Shown here in pieces: positions 9,947 through 18,441 of a stretch of 64,000 bases of DNA; positions within the stretch are counted from its first letter, which is position 1; every line of letters starts with the position of its first letter. The position numbers were made by a program, and so were the translations under genes. The notes beneath the pieces are model-generated. The model did no database searches. It was not told the origin of the DNA and saw only the letters and a list, made by a program, of their open reading frames with translations. Source of the stretch: Stenotrophomonas maltophilia (GTDB lineage Bacteria; Pseudomonadota; Gammaproteobacteria; Xanthomonadales; Xanthomonadaceae); NCBI RefSeq assembly GCF_013464915.1, contig NZ_RAVT01000031.1, positions 1-64,000 of the forward strand, given 5' to 3'.

Positions 9947-12274
9947 ATGCGACGTACATGGCGTTGGGTGCTGGGCGTGCTGATCGCCATCGTTTTGGTC
10001 ACCGCCCTGGTGCTGTGGCTGCTGCTGCGTGGCAGCCTGGCCGACCTGGACGGCGAGCATGCCCTGCCGGGGCTGGCCAAGCCGGTCACCGTCGAGCGCG
10101 ATGCGCTGGGCGTGGTCACCATCACCGCCGCCAGCCAGGCCGACGCCATGCGCGCATTGGGTCGCGTGCATGCGCAGGAACGCTATTTCGAAATGGACCT
10201 GATGCGCCGCAGTGCCGCCGGCGAGCTGTCGGCGCTGTTCGGGCCGAAGGCCATCGACGCTGACAAGCGCATGCGCGTGCATCGCCTGCGCGCACGCACC
10301 GAAGCGCACCTGGACGCTGCATTGGGCGACAACGGCGATGCCGTGCGTGCCTACGTGGATGGCGTCAACGAAGGCCTGGCCGATCTCTCCGTGCGCCCAT
10401 GGGCCTACCTGCTGCTGCGGCAGTCACCGCAACCGTGGAAGGCCAGCGACAGCGTGCTGACCGGGCTGGCCATGTACGCCGACCTGCAGGATCCGGGCAA
10501 CCAGACCGAGCTTGCGCTCAGCCGCATCCGCGCGGTGGTGCCGCCGGCGCTGTACGCGCTGATCACCCACGACGGCACTGAATGGGATGCACCGCTGTTC
10601 GGCGAACCCACCGGCAACGCCGCCCTGCCCGATGCCAGCCAGCTCGACCTGCGCACGTTGAAGGGAAAATCCGGCATCGCGCAGGAAGAGGCGGACGCCG
10701 TCGGCAGCAACAACTTCGCGGTGGCCGGGGCGCTTACCGCCGATGGCCGCGCGATCGTCGCCGACGACATGCACCTGGGCCTGCGCGCACCGGGCCTGTG
10801 GTTCCGCGTGCGCCTGCGCTACCCCGACCCGCAGGCTGCCGGCGGGCAGGTCGATGTCACCGGTTTCTCGCTGCCCGGCCTGCCTGCGGTGATCGTCGGC
10901 AGCAACGGGCACGTGGCCTGGGGCTTCACCAACAGCTACATCGACACGGCGGACTACCGCACTGAACCAGCCAACGCCGCGGCGACCGTACATGAAGAAC
11001 GCATCACCGTAGCCGGTCAGGCCGACGTGGTGTTCCCGGTGCGCGAAACCGCCTGGGGGCCGATCCTGCATACCCACGCCGATGGCGGCGGCGACGCGCT
11101 GCGCTGGGTCGCCCAGCTGCCCGGCGCGGTGCGCCTGGACTTCGGTGACCTGGCTCGCGCTGGCGATCTGGACGCGGCCCTGCAGTTCGCCGACCGCGCC
11201 GGCATTCCCGCGCAGAACCTGGTGGTCGGCGACCGCAGCGGACGCATCGCCTGGCGCCTGATCGGCGCCCGCCCGGACCGCGGCCCCGGCTGTGCACCTG
11301 CGGGCTTCACCGCAGCCAACAACCAGGACTGCGCACCCTGGCCGATCCGCAGCGATGCCTCACCGGCACTGATCGACCCACCCAACCACCGCCTGTGGAC
11401 CGCCAACGGCCGCGTTCTGGACGGCCAGGCACTGGCCACTGCCGGCAACGGCGGCTATGACCTCGGTGCGCGGGCGCGGCAGATCCGTGACCTGCTGGCG
11501 ATCCAGGAGCGCTTCGACGAGCATGACCTGCTGGCGATCCAGCTCGATGACCGCGCCGTGTTCCTGCAGCGCTGGTGGGCCCTGCTGCACGACGTCATCG
11601 AACGCAGTGACGACCCTGCGCTGAAGCGATTGAAGGCAGTCAGCCATCAGTGGGGCGGGCGCGCTTCAGCCGACTCGGTCAGCTACAGGGTGGTGCGCGA
11701 GTTCCGCACGCAGGTGATGGAGACGCTGTCCGATGCGCTGCTGGCACCGGCCAATGCGCAGCTGGGTAAGGACTACCTCGATCCACGCCTGGCGCAGCTG
11801 GAAGGCGTAGCCTGGCCGATGCTGCAGCAGCGCCCGGCCAACCTGCTGCCGCCGGCGTTCGACAGCTGGGATGCGCTGCTGATCGATGCGGCACGTCGCA
11901 CGGAAGCCGAGCTCTCCAGGCAAGGCCCACTGGCCAAGCGCACCTGGGGTGAACGCAACACCGCGGCGATCTGCCATCCCATTGCTCGCGCGTTGCCGGA
12001 CATCGCCAAGCGCTGGCTGTGCATGCCCGCCGACCGGCTGCCTGGTGACCGCGACATGCCGCGCGTGCAGACGCCGAACTTCGGTGCTTCCGAGCGCATG
12101 GTGGTGTCGCCCGGCCACGAGGCCGACGGCATCGTGCACATGCCCGGCGGCCAGAGCGGGCATCCCCTGTCTCCGTACTGGGGCGCCGGCCACGAAGACT
12201 GGGTGCATGGCCGCCCGACCCCGTTCCTGCCCGGCAAGGCGCAGCACATCATGACCCTGGTGCCGGCGCGGTAG
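9947..12274 (+). CDS. Membrane-anchored penicillin acylase family (Ntn) hydrolase
   Basis: 775 residues. An N-terminal hydrophobic anchor (about 8-28) puts the enzyme in the periplasm. Family members are made as one chain and self-cleave to expose an N-terminal Ser or Cys nucleophile. Here the cleavage site is Gly253-Ser254 in the motif AVGSNNFAV, giving an alpha part of about 250 and a beta part of about 520 residues. Other conserved pieces are DMHLGLRAPGLWFRV (the asparagine/aspartate oxyanion region) and GHVAWGFTNSYIDT. Substrates in the family range from penicillin G to acyl-homoserine lactones and cannot be read from the sequence. GGAAAGG at 9933-9939 supports the start. The gene stands alone and is followed by a SMAG pair. 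Confidence 0.85.
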   Translation: MRRTWRWVLGVLIAIVLVTALVLWLLLRGSLADLDGEHALPGLAKPVTVERDALGVVTITAASQADAMRALGRVHAQERYFEMDLMRRSAAGELSALFGPKAIDADKRMRVHRLRARTEAHLDAALGDNGDAVRAYVDGVNEGLADLSVRPWAYLLLRQSPQPWKASDSVLTGLAMYADLQDPGNQTELALSRIRAVVPPALYALITHDGTEWDAPLFGEPTGNAALPDASQLDLRTLKGKSGIAQEEADAVGSNNFAVAGALTADGRAIVADDMHLGLRAPGLWFRVRLRYPDPQAAGGQVDVTGFSLPGLPAVIVGSNGHVAWGFTNSYIDTADYRTEPANAAATVHEERITVAGQADVVFPVRETAWGPILHTHADGGGDALRWVAQLPGAVRLDFGDLARAGDLDAALQFADRAGIPAQNLVVGDRSGRIAWRLIGARPDRGPGCAPAGFTAANNQDCAPWPIRSDASPALIDPPNHRLWTANGRVLDGQALATAGNGGYDLGARARQIRDLLAIQERFDEHDLLAIQLDDRAVFLQRWWALLHDVIERSDDPALKRLKAVSHQWGGRASADSVSYRVVREFRTQVMETLSDALLAPANAQLGKDYLDPRLAQLEGVAWPMLQQRPANLLPPAFDSWDALLIDAARRTEAELSRQGPLAKRTWGERNTAAICHPIARALPDIAKRWLCMPADRLPGDRDMPRVQTPNFGASERMVVSPGHEADGIVHMPGGQSGHPLSPYWGAGHEDWVHGRPTPFLPGKAQHIMTLVPAR

Positions 12275-12284
12275 CGCCAGCGCG

Positions 12285-12360
12285 GTAGTGCCGGCCGCTG
12301 GCCGGCAACCTCATGATGCTGGACACACCAGCCTGGATGCCGGCCAGCGGCCGGCACTAC
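12285..12360. repeat. Inverted pair of SMAG palindromes
   Basis: GTAGTGCCGGCCGCTGGCC (from 12285) and its reverse complement (to 12360), separated by about 28 bp of unrelated sequence. It lies between the convergent acylase and antiporter genes and uses the same unit as at 8961-9034. Confidence 0.85.
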
Positions 12361-12369
12361 CCTCCGCAC

Positions 12370-13752
12370 TCAGGCCCTGCGCCGCTCGATCAGGTTCAAC
12401 AGCGGCCCGGTCATCGCCGTGGTCACCAGCGCCATGATCACCAGCACCGCGAACAGGCGGTCGCCGAGCAGGCCCAGCTCGTAGCCCAGGTTGAGCACGA
12501 TCAGCTCCATCAGGCCGCGGGTATTCATCAGCGCGCCCAGCCGCCAGGCCTCGCGCGTGGGCATGCCGGCACTGCGCGCAGCGCTGAAGGTGCCCAGCAG
12601 CTTGCCGGCCGTGGCCACCACGATCACCACCGCGCACAGCACGATATCGCTGGCCTGCAATGCATCGGCGCGCATGCGCAGACCGGTCATGGCGAAGAAC
12701 AGCGGCAGCAGCAGCGTCACCGCGAACGGTTCGACGCGGGCCATCAGCAGCTCGCGCAGTTGCACGTTGGACGACACCGCCACGCCGGCAGCGAACGCAC
12801 CGAACAAGGCGTGGATGCCGAGCATTTCGGTGACCAGCGCGCTGGCCAGCGACAGCAGCAGGATGCCCAGCAGCCAGCGCCCCTCGCGGCCCGGCGCAAC
12901 CTGCTGGCGGGCGAACCAGGGCTTCACCAGCCCCAGCATCAACGCCACGAACGCAACCACGCACAGCAGGTTGAGGCTGGCCGGCAGCCAGCCACTGGCC
13001 TGGGCCGCGGCGACGATCAAGGCCAGCAGGCACCACGCGGTGGCGTCGCCCAAGGCGGCGCAGGCGATGGCGGTCTGGCCCAGCGATGTCTGGGTGATGC
13101 CACGGTCGGCGAGGATGCGCAGCAGCACCGGGAACGCGGTGATGCTCATCGAGATGCCGACGAACAGCGCGAACGCGGTGAAGCCCACACCTTCGGGGCC
13201 GTGCTGCGGGTACAGCCAGATCGCCAGCGCGATGCCGAGCACGAACGGCACCGCGATGCCGGCATGGCTGACCGTGAACGCAAAACGCCGTCGCCCGCGC
13301 AGCGCGGCCAGATCCAGCTCGGCACCGGCCACCAGCAGGAACATCAGCACGCCCAGCTGGCTGAGCATGCCCAGCGGCCCCAGCGAACTGGCCGGGAACA
13401 GCGCCCCATGCAGCTGCGGCAGCACGCTGCCCAGCACCAGCGGGCCCATCATCAGGCCGGCCGCCATCTCTCCAATCACCGCCGGCTGGCCCAGCCGCTT
13501 CAGCAGTGCACCGGCCCCCTTGGCCACCAGCAACAACACCAGCAGCTGCAGCAGGAACAGGCCCAACGGCGAGGCCAGATGCTGCGCCCAGCCGCCCTCG
13601 GCGGCGGCCGTGGCGCGGGCAACCGCAGCGGGTGCAGCCGGACCAGCGAAGCGCGCCAGCAGCACACCGGCCAGCAGGGGCAGCGCGGCCCATGCCAGAT
13701 AGCGCCATCCCCATTTCATCGGCGGCCGTTGGCTCCCGCGCGGTACGTCCAT
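12370..13752 (-). CDS. Cation:proton antiporter (CPA2/KefB-type transmembrane domain)
   Basis: 460 residues from ATG 13752, chosen because GGGGA lies 6 nt upstream; an ATG 6 nt earlier has no room for a ribosome site. The chain has about 12-13 hydrophobic segments with family landmarks: GQPAVIGEMAAGLMMGPLVLG, FLLVAGAELDL, the TM4-type SMSITAFPVLLRIL and the TM5 region ACAALGDATAWCLL, whose Asp fits the ion-binding site. It ends soon after the last helix (LLNLIERRRA), so it lacks the RCK/TrkA-N regulatory domain of KefB/KefC. It probably exchanges Na+ or K+ for H+ across the inner membrane; ion preference is not readable. No partner gene is adjacent. Confidence 0.85.
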   Translation of the reverse strand: MDVPRGSQRPPMKWGWRYLAWAALPLLAGVLLARFAGPAAPAAVARATAAAEGGWAQHLASPLGLFLLQLLVLLLVAKGAGALLKRLGQPAVIGEMAAGLMMGPLVLGSVLPQLHGALFPASSLGPLGMLSQLGVLMFLLVAGAELDLAALRGRRRFAFTVSHAGIAVPFVLGIALAIWLYPQHGPEGVGFTAFALFVGISMSITAFPVLLRILADRGITQTSLGQTAIACAALGDATAWCLLALIVAAAQASGWLPASLNLLCVVAFVALMLGLVKPWFARQQVAPGREGRWLLGILLLSLASALVTEMLGIHALFGAFAAGVAVSSNVQLRELLMARVEPFAVTLLLPLFFAMTGLRMRADALQASDIVLCAVVIVVATAGKLLGTFSAARSAGMPTREAWRLGALMNTRGLMELIVLNLGYELGLLGDRLFAVLVIMALVTTAMTGPLLNLIERRRA

Positions 13753-13796
13753 GAACATTCCCCAATGTGCAGGGCGCCGATGATACGTCGCAAAAT

Positions 13797-13858
13797 GGGG
13801 ACGGAGGGGATTAAGTCGTTTGTGCCTCAAACGACTTAATCCCCTCCGTCCCCTTTTT
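13797..13858. terminator. Long perfect hairpin between asnB and the antiporter gene
   Basis: 25-bp perfect inverted repeat (arm GGGGACGGAGGGGATTAAG at 13797 onward, mirrored to 13853) with a 7-nt loop, followed by TTTTT. It lies just after the asnB stop (13865, minus strand), where the opposite side reads ATTTT, so it can end asnB transcription. The length and composition resemble a dispersed repeat more than an ordinary terminator. Confidence 0.7.
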
Positions 13859-13864
13859 GCCGGA

Positions 13865-15556
13865 TCAGGCCAGGGCTTGTTCGTGCACGCCGGCGATCGC
13901 GCGTCCGGAAGGGTCGGCCGCCGCCGCGAAGCTGGCATCCCAGGCGATCGCCGCCGGCGAGGAACAGGCAATCGACTTGCCGCCCGGCACGGTCTCGGCG
14001 GCCGCGCGGCTCGGGAAGAACTGCTCGAACAGGTGGCGGTAGTAGTACGCCTCCTTGGTCTGCGGCGGGTTGTGCGGGAAGCGCTTGTCAGCCGCCGCCA
14101 GCACACGGTCACTCACCTGCGCCTCGGCATGCGCTTTGAGGCCATCAATCCAGCCGTAGCCGACGCCATCGCTGAACTGCTCCTTCTGCCGCCACAGGAT
14201 GCTGTCCGGCAGGTAGCCATCGAACGCCTCGCGCAACACCGCCTTCTCGATGCGGCGGCCACCGAACCCGGCACCGACCATCTTGTGCGCGGCATCGAAG
14301 CGCATCGCCACGTCGAGGAATTCGCGATCCAGGAACGGCACGCGCGGCTCCACGCCCCAGGCCATCATCGACTTGTTGGCACGCAGGCAATCGTAGTTGT
14401 GCAGGGCGTCGAGCTTGCGCACCAGCTCGTCGTGGAATTCGCGCGCGTCCGGTGCCTTGTGGAAGTACAGGTAGCCGCCGAAGATCTCGTCGCTGCCCTC
14501 GCCGGAGAGCACCATCTTCACCCCCATCGCCTTGATCCGCCGCGCAAGCAGGAACATCGGCGTCGATGCACGGATGGTGGTGACGTCGTAGGTTTCGATA
14601 TGGCGGATCACTTCCGGCAGTGCATCCAGGCCTTCTTCGAAGGTGTATTCGAAGCCGTGATGCACGGTGCCCAGCGCTTCGGCGGCGATCGCAGCGGCGG
14701 CCAGATCGGGCGAGCCCTTCAATCCGATCGCGAACGAGTGCAGGCGCGGCCACCAGGCTTCGGTCTGCCCGCCGTCTTCGATGCGGCGGCGTGCATAGCG
14801 TGCGGCCACGGCGGCCACCAGCGATGAATCCAGGCCACCGGACAACAGCACGCCGTACGGCACATCGCTCATCAACTGGCGCTCCACGGCGTGCTCGAAT
14901 GCCTGCCGCAGTTCGGCGAGGTCGGCCTGGCGGCCCTGCACATCCGCGTATTCACGCCACGGCTGCTGGTAGTAGCGCACCAGCTCGCCGCTGGCGCTGT
15001 CGAAATAGTGGCCCGGCGGGAACTGCGCGACATCGGCGCAGGAATCAACCAGCGCCTTCATCTCCGAGGACACCCGCAGGCGTCCCTGCGCATCGTGGCC
15101 CCAGTACAGCGGCACCACGCCGATCGGGTCGCGTGCCACCAGCACGCGGCCACTGTCACGGTCCCACAGCGCGAAGGCGAAGATGCCGTTGAGCTGCTCC
15201 AGCCACTGCGCCGGCGATCCGCCCTGGCGGTACAGCGCGTTGATCACTTCGCAGTCCGAGCCGGTCTGGAAGTCGTAGGCGGTGGTCAGCACGGCCTTCA
15301 GTTGCTGGTGGTTGTAGATTTCGCCGTTCACCGCCAGCGCCAGCTGGCCGTCGGCCGACAGCAGTGGTTGCGAGCCGCCGGCCGGGTCGACGATGGCCAG
15401 CCGCTCGTGGACCAGCAGCGCGCCTTCGTCCAGGTACACGCCGCTCCAGTCCGGGCCACGGTGGCGCTGGCGCTGCGACAGTTCCAGCGCATGACGGCGC
15501 AGGGCGGGAAGATCGTCACCGGCCTGCAGGCCGAAGATTCCGAAGATCGAACACAT
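13865..15556 (-). CDS. asnB: Glutamine-dependent asparagine synthetase B
   Basis: 563 residues (E. coli AsnB 554). Makes asparagine from aspartate, ATP and glutamine. Start fixed at 15556 so that Cys2, the glutaminase nucleophile, follows the initiator Met (MCSIFGIFG); AGGAG lies 8 nt upstream. The N-terminal class II amidotransferase domain shows RHRGPDW and NGEIYNH. The synthetase domain has the PP-loop SGGLDSS (about residue 231) and GEGSDEIFGGYLYFHKAP. The upstream 240 bp contain a leader peptide rich in Asn codons and a terminator/antiterminator pair, so expression is probably controlled by attenuation in response to charged tRNA-Asn. Transcribed alone. Confidence 0.96.
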   Translation of the reverse strand: MCSIFGIFGLQAGDDLPALRRHALELSQRQRHRGPDWSGVYLDEGALLVHERLAIVDPAGGSQPLLSADGQLALAVNGEIYNHQQLKAVLTTAYDFQTGSDCEVINALYRQGGSPAQWLEQLNGIFAFALWDRDSGRVLVARDPIGVVPLYWGHDAQGRLRVSSEMKALVDSCADVAQFPPGHYFDSASGELVRYYQQPWREYADVQGRQADLAELRQAFEHAVERQLMSDVPYGVLLSGGLDSSLVAAVAARYARRRIEDGGQTEAWWPRLHSFAIGLKGSPDLAAAAIAAEALGTVHHGFEYTFEEGLDALPEVIRHIETYDVTTIRASTPMFLLARRIKAMGVKMVLSGEGSDEIFGGYLYFHKAPDAREFHDELVRKLDALHNYDCLRANKSMMAWGVEPRVPFLDREFLDVAMRFDAAHKMVGAGFGGRRIEKAVLREAFDGYLPDSILWRQKEQFSDGVGYGWIDGLKAHAEAQVSDRVLAAADKRFPHNPPQTKEAYYYRHLFEQFFPSRAAAETVPGGKSIACSSPAAIAWDASFAAAADPSGRAIAGVHEQALA

Positions 15557-15637
15557 GGCGGAGCTCCTGTTGGGGGATTTCACGAGGGGAAGGTGTTCGA
15601 CCGGCCATCCAGGCCCGGGAAGGCTGCGCCCGGGCAC

Positions 15638-15668
15638 AAAAAAACCCGCATCGGCCGATGCGGGTTTT
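15638..15668 (-). terminator. Attenuator terminator upstream of asnB
   Basis: Perfect 28-bp palindrome: transcribed arm AAAACCCGCATCGG followed directly by CCGATGCGGGTTTT, extended to a run of seven U (15644-15638). It lies 82 nt before the asnB start and well after the leader peptide stop, as expected for a transcription attenuator. Its 5' arm can pair instead with the leader segment at 15714-15725. Confidence 0.9.
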
Positions 15669-15693
15669 CTGGTGTCCGGGCGTGTGTTGCTGT

Positions 15694-15795
15694 CTATCTA
15701 CCCAGGGCGCAGTCCCGCATCGGCCGCGCACGATTATTCGCGCGCAGATTATTGCGGTTGTTGTTATTGAAGGCGGTGGCCAGGCGGATCGACAT
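15694..15795 (-). CDS. asnB leader peptide (33 residues, 8 Asn)
   Basis: ATG at 15795, stop TAG at 15696-15694. Residues 10-21 read NNNNRNNLRANN: four consecutive Asn, then two pairs. Codons are AAT AAC AAC AAC, AAT AAT and AAT AAT. The probability of such a cluster in front of the asparagine synthetase gene by chance is very small. A purine-rich GGTAGGG lies about 10 nt upstream and may be the ribosome site. The peptide itself probably has no function beyond sensing asparaginyl-tRNA supply; there is no signal peptide or other motif. Confidence 0.85.
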   Translation of the reverse strand: MSIRLATAFNNNNRNNLRANNRARPMRDCALGR

Positions 15796-15886
15796 GGGAT
15801 CGACCCTACCCCGGTTTCCGGTGCAGCGCAACAGTTGCGTTGGCAACCACAGGCGAAGCGCATAATGGCGCGCCCTGCAATGTGTA

Positions 15887-16771
15887 ATGGAAATGCAACA
15901 CCGCACTGGATGCACCGCCGTACTGGCCGCCCTGCTCTGCCTGGGCCTGACCGCCTGCCAGAGCCTGCCCCCGCCCTCCAGGCTGCCACCGGCACAGCAG
16001 CAGGCCCTGGAACAACGCGGCAGTGACGGCAGCTTTGACGGCGCCTGGGATACCGCAGAAACCTTCGAGCGCTTCAACGATCCGCGCGCAGTCGCCTACT
16101 ACGAGCGTGCCGCAGTGGTCACGCCCTGGACCTTCCACAACACCAGGGCGGAAGAAGCACTGGGCCGGATCTGGACCTCCGGCACGCTGCGGCATGCCGA
16201 CAGCCCCCGCATCGATCCTGCGCCGGTGCTGCGTGCTTCGTGGCGACGCGGCGAGCGCGCCTACCTGGCCGCGGCAAAGCACGGCAATCCCTACGCGTTC
16301 TACGGGCTCGCCAAGGCCTATCGCCAGCGAGGCGACGCGCAGCAGGCGCTGCGCTGGGACCTGCGCGGAATGATCTACGAGCGCTACCCGAGTTCATCGT
16401 CGCGACTGCCGGAGGCGGTGGCCGCACAGGGTGGCACCGTGCATCCGCGGGTGGCGCAGATCCAGCGTCGCGCCGAGCGCGGCGACGCCGAAGCGCAGGT
16501 CGACCTGGGCGCGCTGCTGGAAAAGGGCATGGGACTGCCGCGCGATCCGGCACGTGCGCTGCAGCTGTACCAGCGCGCCGGTGAGAAGGGCAATGTGTTC
16601 GGCCAGTACTTCGCCGGTCTGCTGCTGTGCCGCAGTGCGCCGGGCGTAGAGAAGGACACCGGGGCGGCGGCACGCTGGTTTGCGAAGGCCGAAGCGCAGC
16701 ACTTCTACATGGCAGCGCCAAGCTACTGGAAGAAAGCGGTCGAGCCGCCGTTCTTCATTTTTTCCGAGTAG
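15887..16771 (+). CDS. Sel1-repeat lipoprotein of unknown function
   Basis: 294 residues. Lipoprotein signal with lipobox LTAC and Cys24 as the acylated residue; Gln follows at +2, so outer-membrane sorting is likely. The C-terminal half carries Sel1/TPR-like alpha-hairpin repeats (GDAEAQVDLGALLEKGMGLPRD and GNVFGQYFAGLLL; also GNPYAFYGLAKAYRQRGD). Such proteins usually bind partner proteins; no partner can be named here. Its TAG stop codon lies inside the GTAG head of the SMAG repeat that follows. It is divergent from asnB and shares a 90-bp promoter region with the asnB leader. Confidence 0.75.
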   Translation: MEMQHRTGCTAVLAALLCLGLTACQSLPPPSRLPPAQQQALEQRGSDGSFDGAWDTAETFERFNDPRAVAYYERAAVVTPWTFHNTRAEEALGRIWTSGTLRHADSPRIDPAPVLRASWRRGERAYLAAAKHGNPYAFYGLAKAYRQRGDAQQALRWDLRGMIYERYPSSSSRLPEAVAAQGGTVHPRVAQIQRRAERGDAEAQVDLGALLEKGMGLPRDPARALQLYQRAGEKGNVFGQYFAGLLLCRSAPGVEKDTGAAARWFAKAEAQHFYMAAPSYWKKAVEPPFFIFSE

Positions 16772-16832
16772 AGCCGAGCCATGCTCGGCTGGGCGTTCCC
16801 TGCAGAAGCAGCCGAGCATGGCTCGGCTCTAC
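16768..16832. repeat. Inverted pair of SMAG palindromes
   Basis: GTAGAGCCGAGCCATGCTCGG from 16768 and the reverse complement ending CTAC at 16832. The first unit supplies the stop codon of the Sel1-repeat lipoprotein gene. Confidence 0.85.
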
Positions 16833-16849
16833 AGGAAAGCAGTACCGGC

Positions 16850-16882
16850 GGGTGGTGTGCCGACCAGCGATCGGCACCCACC
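16850..16882. repeat. GGTGGGTGCCGACC-type palindrome
   Basis: GTGCCGACC, spacer AGC, GATCGGCAC flanked by GGTGG/CCACC. A related palindrome stands at 28748-28775. Probably a SMAG variant with a GGGT head. Confidence 0.6.
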
Positions 16883-16914
16883 TCAGCAGGATCGAGGCCT
16901 ACCCACCACTGGGC

Positions 16915-18042
16915 TCACGCCAGCAGCCGTTCCACCAGCCGCCGGTACAGACCCGGCAATGCTTCCAGTTCGTCCACGCGCACGTTCTCGTCCACCTGGT
17001 GGATGCTGGCGTTGACCGGGCCTACTTCGATGCACTGCGCACCCAGCGGCGCGATGAAGCGCGCATCGGAGGTACCGCCGCCGGTGCTTTCTTCCGGCGC
17101 GCGGCCGATGTGCTCGGCCAGCACTGCCCGTGCGGCGGCGCGCAGCGTGCCTTCCGGGGTATAGAACGGCTCGCCGCTGCGGTGCCACTTCAGCGTGTAC
17201 TGCAGGCCATGCCGGTCCAGCAGTGCGGCGATCTCTTCTTCCAGCTTCGGCGCGTCCCAATGCGGGTTGTAGCGGAGGTTGAAATCCACTTCGAGCTCGC
17301 CAGGAATCACGTTGTTGGCACCGGTGCCGGCGTGGATGTTGGAAATCTGCAGGCTGGTCGGCGGGAAGCTCTCGTAGCCGTCGTCCCAGCGTCGTGCACT
17401 CAGTTCGGCCAGTGCCGGCGCCGCCTGGTGGATCGGATTGCGCGCCTTCTCCGGATACGCCACATGCCCCTGCACGCCCTGCACGCGCAGCTTGGCGGAC
17501 AGGCTGCCGCGGCGGCCCACGCGCAGCAGGTCGCCCAGCGTCGCGGTCGACGACGGCTCACCGGTGATGCACCAGTCGATGCGCTGCCCGCGTGCGGCGA
17601 ACAGCCGTGCAACGTGGCGCACGCCATCGATGGCATCACCCTCCTCGTCGCTGGTCAGCAGTACCGCCAGCGTGCCGGGATGGTCGGGATGCGCGGCGAC
17701 GAACTGCTCGGCGGCGACCACGAACGCCGCCACGCTGCCTTTCATGTCGGCGGCACCCCGCCCGTACAGCACGCCATCGCGGATCTGCGGGCTGAACGGG
17801 TCGCTGGCCCAGGCCTCACGCGGGCCGGTTGGCACCACATCGGTGTGGCCCAGCAGGACCAGCACCGGTGCACCCTGGCCATGGGTCGCCCACAGATTGT
17901 CGACGTCGCCCAGACGCAGGTGGTCACAGTGGAATCCAGCCTGCTTCAGCCGCGCCGCCAACAGCGCCTGGCAACCAGCATCGTCCGGCGTTACCGAAGG
18001 TCGCGCAATCAGCTCGCAGGCCAGGTCGAGGACGGCACTCAT
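16915..18042 (-). CDS. dapE: Succinyl-diaminopimelate desuccinylase
   Basis: 375-residue M20 metallopeptidase-family enzyme (E. coli DapE 375). It removes succinate from N-succinyl-LL-diaminopimelate on the way to lysine and peptidoglycan. Metal-site motifs: [11 protein letters not shown] (His/Asp ligands), [15 protein letters not shown] (bridging Asp) and TSDEEGDA (catalytic Glu pair). The C-terminal [12 protein letters not shown] motif with its conserved His ligand region follows. The start overlaps the stop of the upstream yffB-like gene by 4 nt. dapD, which makes the succinylated precursor, lies 1.3 kb upstream in the same direction, so the succinylase branch is clustered. Confidence 0.96.
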   Translation of the reverse strand: MSAVLDLACELIARPSVTPDDAGCQALLAARLKQAGFHCDHLRLGDVDNLWATHGQGAPVLVLLGHTDVVPTGPREAWASDPFSPQIRDGVLYGRGAADMKGSVAAFVVAAEQFVAAHPDHPGTLAVLLTSDEEGDAIDGVRHVARLFAARGQRIDWCITGEPSSTATLGDLLRVGRRGSLSAKLRVQGVQGHVAYPEKARNPIHQAAPALAELSARRWDDGYESFPPTSLQISNIHAGTGANNVIPGELEVDFNLRYNPHWDAPKLEEEIAALLDRHGLQYTLKWHRSGEPFYTPEGTLRAAARAVLAEHIGRAPEESTGGGTSDARFIAPLGAQCIEVGPVNASIHQVDENVRVDELEALPGLYRRLVERLLA

Positions 18043-18404
18043 GCGTCGCCCACGCCGAAGCGCGCCTTGAAGCCGTTGTCACTGAAACCCTGGCTGGCCC
18101 TGCCATCGGCGGTGACCACCAGCGGGCGCTTGATCAGCTGCGGGTACTCGCGCAGCAGCAGCTTCCACTCGGCCTCGGAATCAGCGGCCTTGCGGTTGTC
18201 CGGCAGCTGCCGCCAGGTGGTGGAGGACTTGTTGACCATGGTCGCCAGTCCCCCCAGCTGCGCGGCCCATTCCAGCAGCATTTCCGGACTGGGTTTGTTC
18301 TCGCGGTAGTCGACGAAGGTGTACGGCACGCCGAAGCGGTCCAGCCACTTGGTCGCCTTCTTGCAGGTATCGCAGTTCTTCAAACCGTAGACAGTGGTGC
18401 TCAT
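18039..18404 (-). CDS. ArsC/Spx-family protein, YffB-like
   Basis: 121 residues from ATG 18404; an in-frame ATG at 18410 is possible and neither has a strong ribosome site. Thioredoxin-fold protein with [11 protein letters not shown], which has a CxxC where most YffB proteins have CDTIKK, and with the family's [14 protein letters not shown] and LIKRPLVV motifs (YffB E. coli 118 residues). The last residues overlap dapE by ATGA; the yffB-dapE pair is also found in E. coli. The family role is uncertain: YffB has been suggested to be a glutathione-dependent thiol reductase and does not confer arsenate resistance. Confidence 0.85.
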   Translation of the reverse strand: MSTTVYGLKNCDTCKKATKWLDRFGVPYTFVDYRENKPSPEMLLEWAAQLGGLATMVNKSSTTWRQLPDNRKAADSEAEWKLLLREYPQLIKRPLVVTADGRASQGFSDNGFKARFGVGDA

Positions 18405-18441
18405 GGCCATCTGTGATGCTGGAAAACAGGGGTCCAGAATC

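Larger units (their letters stand above)
15638..15795 (-). promoter_or_regulatory. Asparagine-responsive transcription attenuator of asnB
   Basis: Classical four-part layout in transcription order. (1) Leader peptide codons 10-21 contain 8 Asn codons. (2) A short hairpin CGCGC/GCGCG (15744-15740 with 15729-15725) overlaps the last Asn codons and would be disrupted by a stalled ribosome. (3) Segment GGCCGATGCGGG (15725-15714) is an exact copy of the terminator's 3' arm and can pair over 12 bp with CCCGCATCGGCC of the terminator's 5' side, forming an antiterminator. (4) The terminator at 15668-15638. Stalling at Asn codons when charged tRNA-Asn is low would therefore favour read-through into asnB. 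The mechanism is inferred from the sequence by analogy with trp and his attenuators. Confidence 0.85.

Noticed and set aside
12313-13839. 508-codon plus-strand frame opposite the antiporter
   Set aside because: Gln/His/Arg-rich shadow of the minus-strand membrane protein; no ribosome site or domain.
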